NCBI RefSeq assembly: GCF_026745355.1
Contig: NC_079207.1
Location: 36,962,593 to 37,026,592 of the forward strand
DNA from: Beta vulgaris subsp. vulgaris
Lineage: Eukaryota > Streptophyta > Magnoliopsida > Caryophyllales > Amaranthaceae
Length of the DNA stretch: 64,000 nucleotides
Reading direction: 5' to 3'
Numbering within the stretch: the first letter of the stretch is position 1; every line of letters begins with the position of its first letter. The position numbers and the translations under genes were made by a program. Shown here piece by piece: positions 62,050-64,000 of the stretch. The notes under the pieces were generated by a model, which saw nothing but the letters and a program-made list of their open reading frames with translations, was not told the origin of the DNA and did no database searches.

Positions 62050-63405
62050 TGTTGAACCCTAGTTTTGATGAATGACAAAGAAACAAAGATCAAACTAAGT
62101 AGTGAACTAATGAGTTATTTAAGTGTATGGTGTTAAGGTATCAATGAAGGAACTGGGAGAATACGAAGTCAAGGAAGAAGTCAAGAGAGGATTTCAAAGG
62201 CTAAGTAAAGAAGTTTCTATAGTTGATACTGGAGCAAGCATTGGATCAAGAAGAATAGAAGCTAGGCGTTTTATTTTCTAGTTCCAATGTAAAGGAACAA
62301 AGAAGAATGGTAAGGAACATGGCAGTTATTTGAGAATGAGAGTTTGTTCCTTTGTAAGGAACAAACTAAGTGGCACTAAGCGAATATGTTAAAGGAACTT
62401 AGTTAATAAAAGGAACTAGACTTAGGCGTGCAAAAGTGTAACGGTTAAAATGAATTGAGTAAGTCATGCCTAAATTATAGGAAATTAGTTTTATCTAATT
62501 TCAAATGATAAAATCAGTTTAAAAAAAAGAAAATCAGTTTGAGTAAAAGATTTTGTTTTTCGGAAAAAAGAAAGAAAATAAATATCCGGTTTTTTAGAAG
62601 AATTTGTTTAAAAGATATTATTTTCTTAAAGATTAAAAATTCAGTTTTAAAGATAAAAATGTTTTTATAAAATGATTTTCGGATAAAGCTCAAGGAACTC
62701 CTATTACTTAGGAGTAATGGCTAAATATATCCACGTTCATTTTGATCATGGGATCATGGGACATGATGTGAAACGTGTTCCTTAGGGGAAGGAACATCAT
62801 GGGTTAATGGACTTAACATGTAATCAATTTTAATCCCACGTTCTTATGATATTACTATAAATATGAAGTCTAGATAAGTTCCAAATTGTGTCTGACTAAG
62901 TAATTTAGTTTAACTAATTAAGTGTCAGTGCCTTCATTCTCTCATAATAGCCATTGGTTCTTTGCTTCTTACTCTAATTCCACTAAGCTTATTTCGATCA
63001 AATTGTATTTTGGTTTTTGGGGTAAGGGAACTTTGAGTGAAGTTCTGTAAGAGAAGGCTTTGAGTGAAGCTTGTATGAGTGAGAAAACTTCGAGTGAAGT
63101 TGAGAGGAACTGCTGTTAAGGGAACAGTGGCTCAGGAACTTGAGTTTAGGAACTCAAGGTGTGGCTCGAGTTAGAATTAGGTTGTAACAAAGTTGTTTGG
63201 CCTAATTAGTGAAAGAGTTGAGTTTAAAATCCCTAGTGGTCGAGGTTGTTTCTTCTTGTTGGGCCCAAGAAGTTTTTCCTCGAAAAATCCCTCTTGTTCC
63301 TCTAGCTTGTTTATTCGTTTAAGTTTTAATTTCCGCAAAAAGTTACGTTTATTTCTACACCTACAATTCACCCCCTTCTTGTAGTGTTTCCTAGGGAAAA
63401 TAACA
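62050..63405 (+). repeat. 3' LTR of the copia element
   Basis: 1356 bp, near-identical to 52734-54089, beginning TGTTGAACCCTAG and ending GGGAAAATAACA. Confidence 0.9.
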
Positions 63406-63410
63406 TTACT

Positions 63411-64000
63411 AATAAAAAAAACTTGGTGGTAATGGATTCCTGTAGGTTTGTTTTTATTTCGCCTACGAGGGATGAACGCGTATTTCACAACCTCATTGTA
63501 AAGGTTTTTATTGAAAACGTTTTGAAGTTGCCAACAAGTCTTTAAAGTAAGACTCATAAATCTTATTGGATATTAAAAAATGGTAGGGACAAATTAGGTA
63601 CTTATTCAATTTAGATTTCCCCATCCTGACTTCATAGATGGTCAATGAACCGTAGATTAAGTTTGGGGGTGGGGTTGCGGGTGGTGGTGCGGGTACGAAC
63701 ACCGTCAGGAACCATGTCGCTCATTGCTGGCCTCTACTTATCGATTCATGTCAATTTTTATGCAGAATAATAACATAAAATATTTCGATACACCTGAAAA
63801 ATAATTTAGTCAAGGTTTTGGTTTAGGAAACACATAAAAAGACTATTATTTAGTGACAAGTTATTAAGCAATCAAATTACAGGGAACATAACAGGTTGTT
63901 GTTCAAATTATCTGATCAATACTAGCTTAGAATAGTTTTCTTTAAGTTTTGATCAACAAAAATAACATTATGGGTGATGAAAGCAAAATAGACNCACGAG
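63411..64000. other. Right-end non-coding sequence
   Basis: After the A-rich stretch AATAAAAAAAAC (63411-63422) there is AT-rich sequence with a G-rich patch (GGGTGGTGGTGCGGGTACG, about 63678-63696). No gene is visible. One ambiguous base (N) is at 63994. Confidence 0.4.

Larger units (their letters stand above)
52734..63405 (+). mobile_element. SIRE-like Ty1/copia retrotransposon, full length, disrupted
   Basis: A 10.7-kb element with two 1356-bp LTRs (52734-54089 and 62050-63405), TG...CA ends and exact target duplication TTACT (52729-52733 and 63406-63410). The Met-tRNA primer site, polypurine tract and the order gag, protease, integrase, RT, RNase H are those of Ty1/copia. The large size, long LTRs and 2.9-kb extra region after pol are typical of the SIRE (Maximus) lineage. 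Several frame breaks occur in gag and pol. LTR similarity is high, differing mostly by one-base indels. Confidence 0.92.

Overview
The window is nuclear DNA from a flowering plant, most likely a eudicot. The evidence is a spliced gene for the mitochondrial ATP synthase beta subunit with GT-AG introns, a spliced SR-type nuclear protein gene, an AT-rich background, and a dense set of plant-lineage transposable elements (L1-type LINEs, Ty3/gypsy chromoviruses, a SIRE-like Ty1/copia element, a MULE with a FAR1-type transposase, and several MITEs). I cannot name the species. No CRISPR array, rRNA or convincing tRNA gene was seen.

Layout. 1-1425: short MITE-like repeats, including an hAT-type MITE with an 8-bp target-site duplication (TSD). 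1426-7740: a decayed L1-type LINE (ORF1 with CCHC knuckle; ORF2 with endonuclease, reverse transcriptase, RNase H). 7741-9828: AT-rich upstream region with a Stowaway-like MITE and a promoter with TATA box and telo-box. 9829-12792: nine-exon ATP synthase beta gene, the only clearly essential gene. 13840-14673: possible gypsy LTR relic. 15270-21349: one chromovirus whose 3' half (integrase, chromodomain, LTR) lies on the plus strand and whose 5' half (RNase H, RT, protease, gag, LTR) lies on the minus strand. This is best explained by an internal inversion. 21350-22682: 3' fragment of a second LINE. 23333-26290: minus-strand gene for a Ser/Arg/Lys/His-rich nuclear protein, with untranslated 5' exons and a Tourist-like MITE in its leader intron. 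26356-32266: complete but frameshifted gypsy element (TSD GGTTT).

The most interesting unit is 32295-51338, a large MULE bounded by terminal inverted repeats (TIRs) and a perfect 10-bp TSD. It carries a plus-strand FAR1/MULE transposase (disrupted), a plus-strand two-exon gene for an intact 169-residue protein with two SUMO-like domains, a block of degenerate long repeats, and a minus-strand multi-exon gene ending in a Ulp1 (SUMO protease)-like region. A 6.9-kb gag-only LTR retrotransposon (42821-49697, TSD ATTAC) has inserted into an exon of the Ulp1-like gene. A SUMO-like gene and a SUMO-protease-like gene inside one transposon suggest that the element may interact with the host SUMO pathway.

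52734-63405 is a 10.7-kb SIRE-like copia element (TSD TTACT) with gag, pol and a long 3' region. It sits at the A-rich end of a SINE-like sequence. The right end (63406-64000) has no recognisable gene and contains one ambiguous base at 63994. Many differences between paired LTRs are one-base indels, so some frameshifts reported here may be assembly errors rather than real decay.
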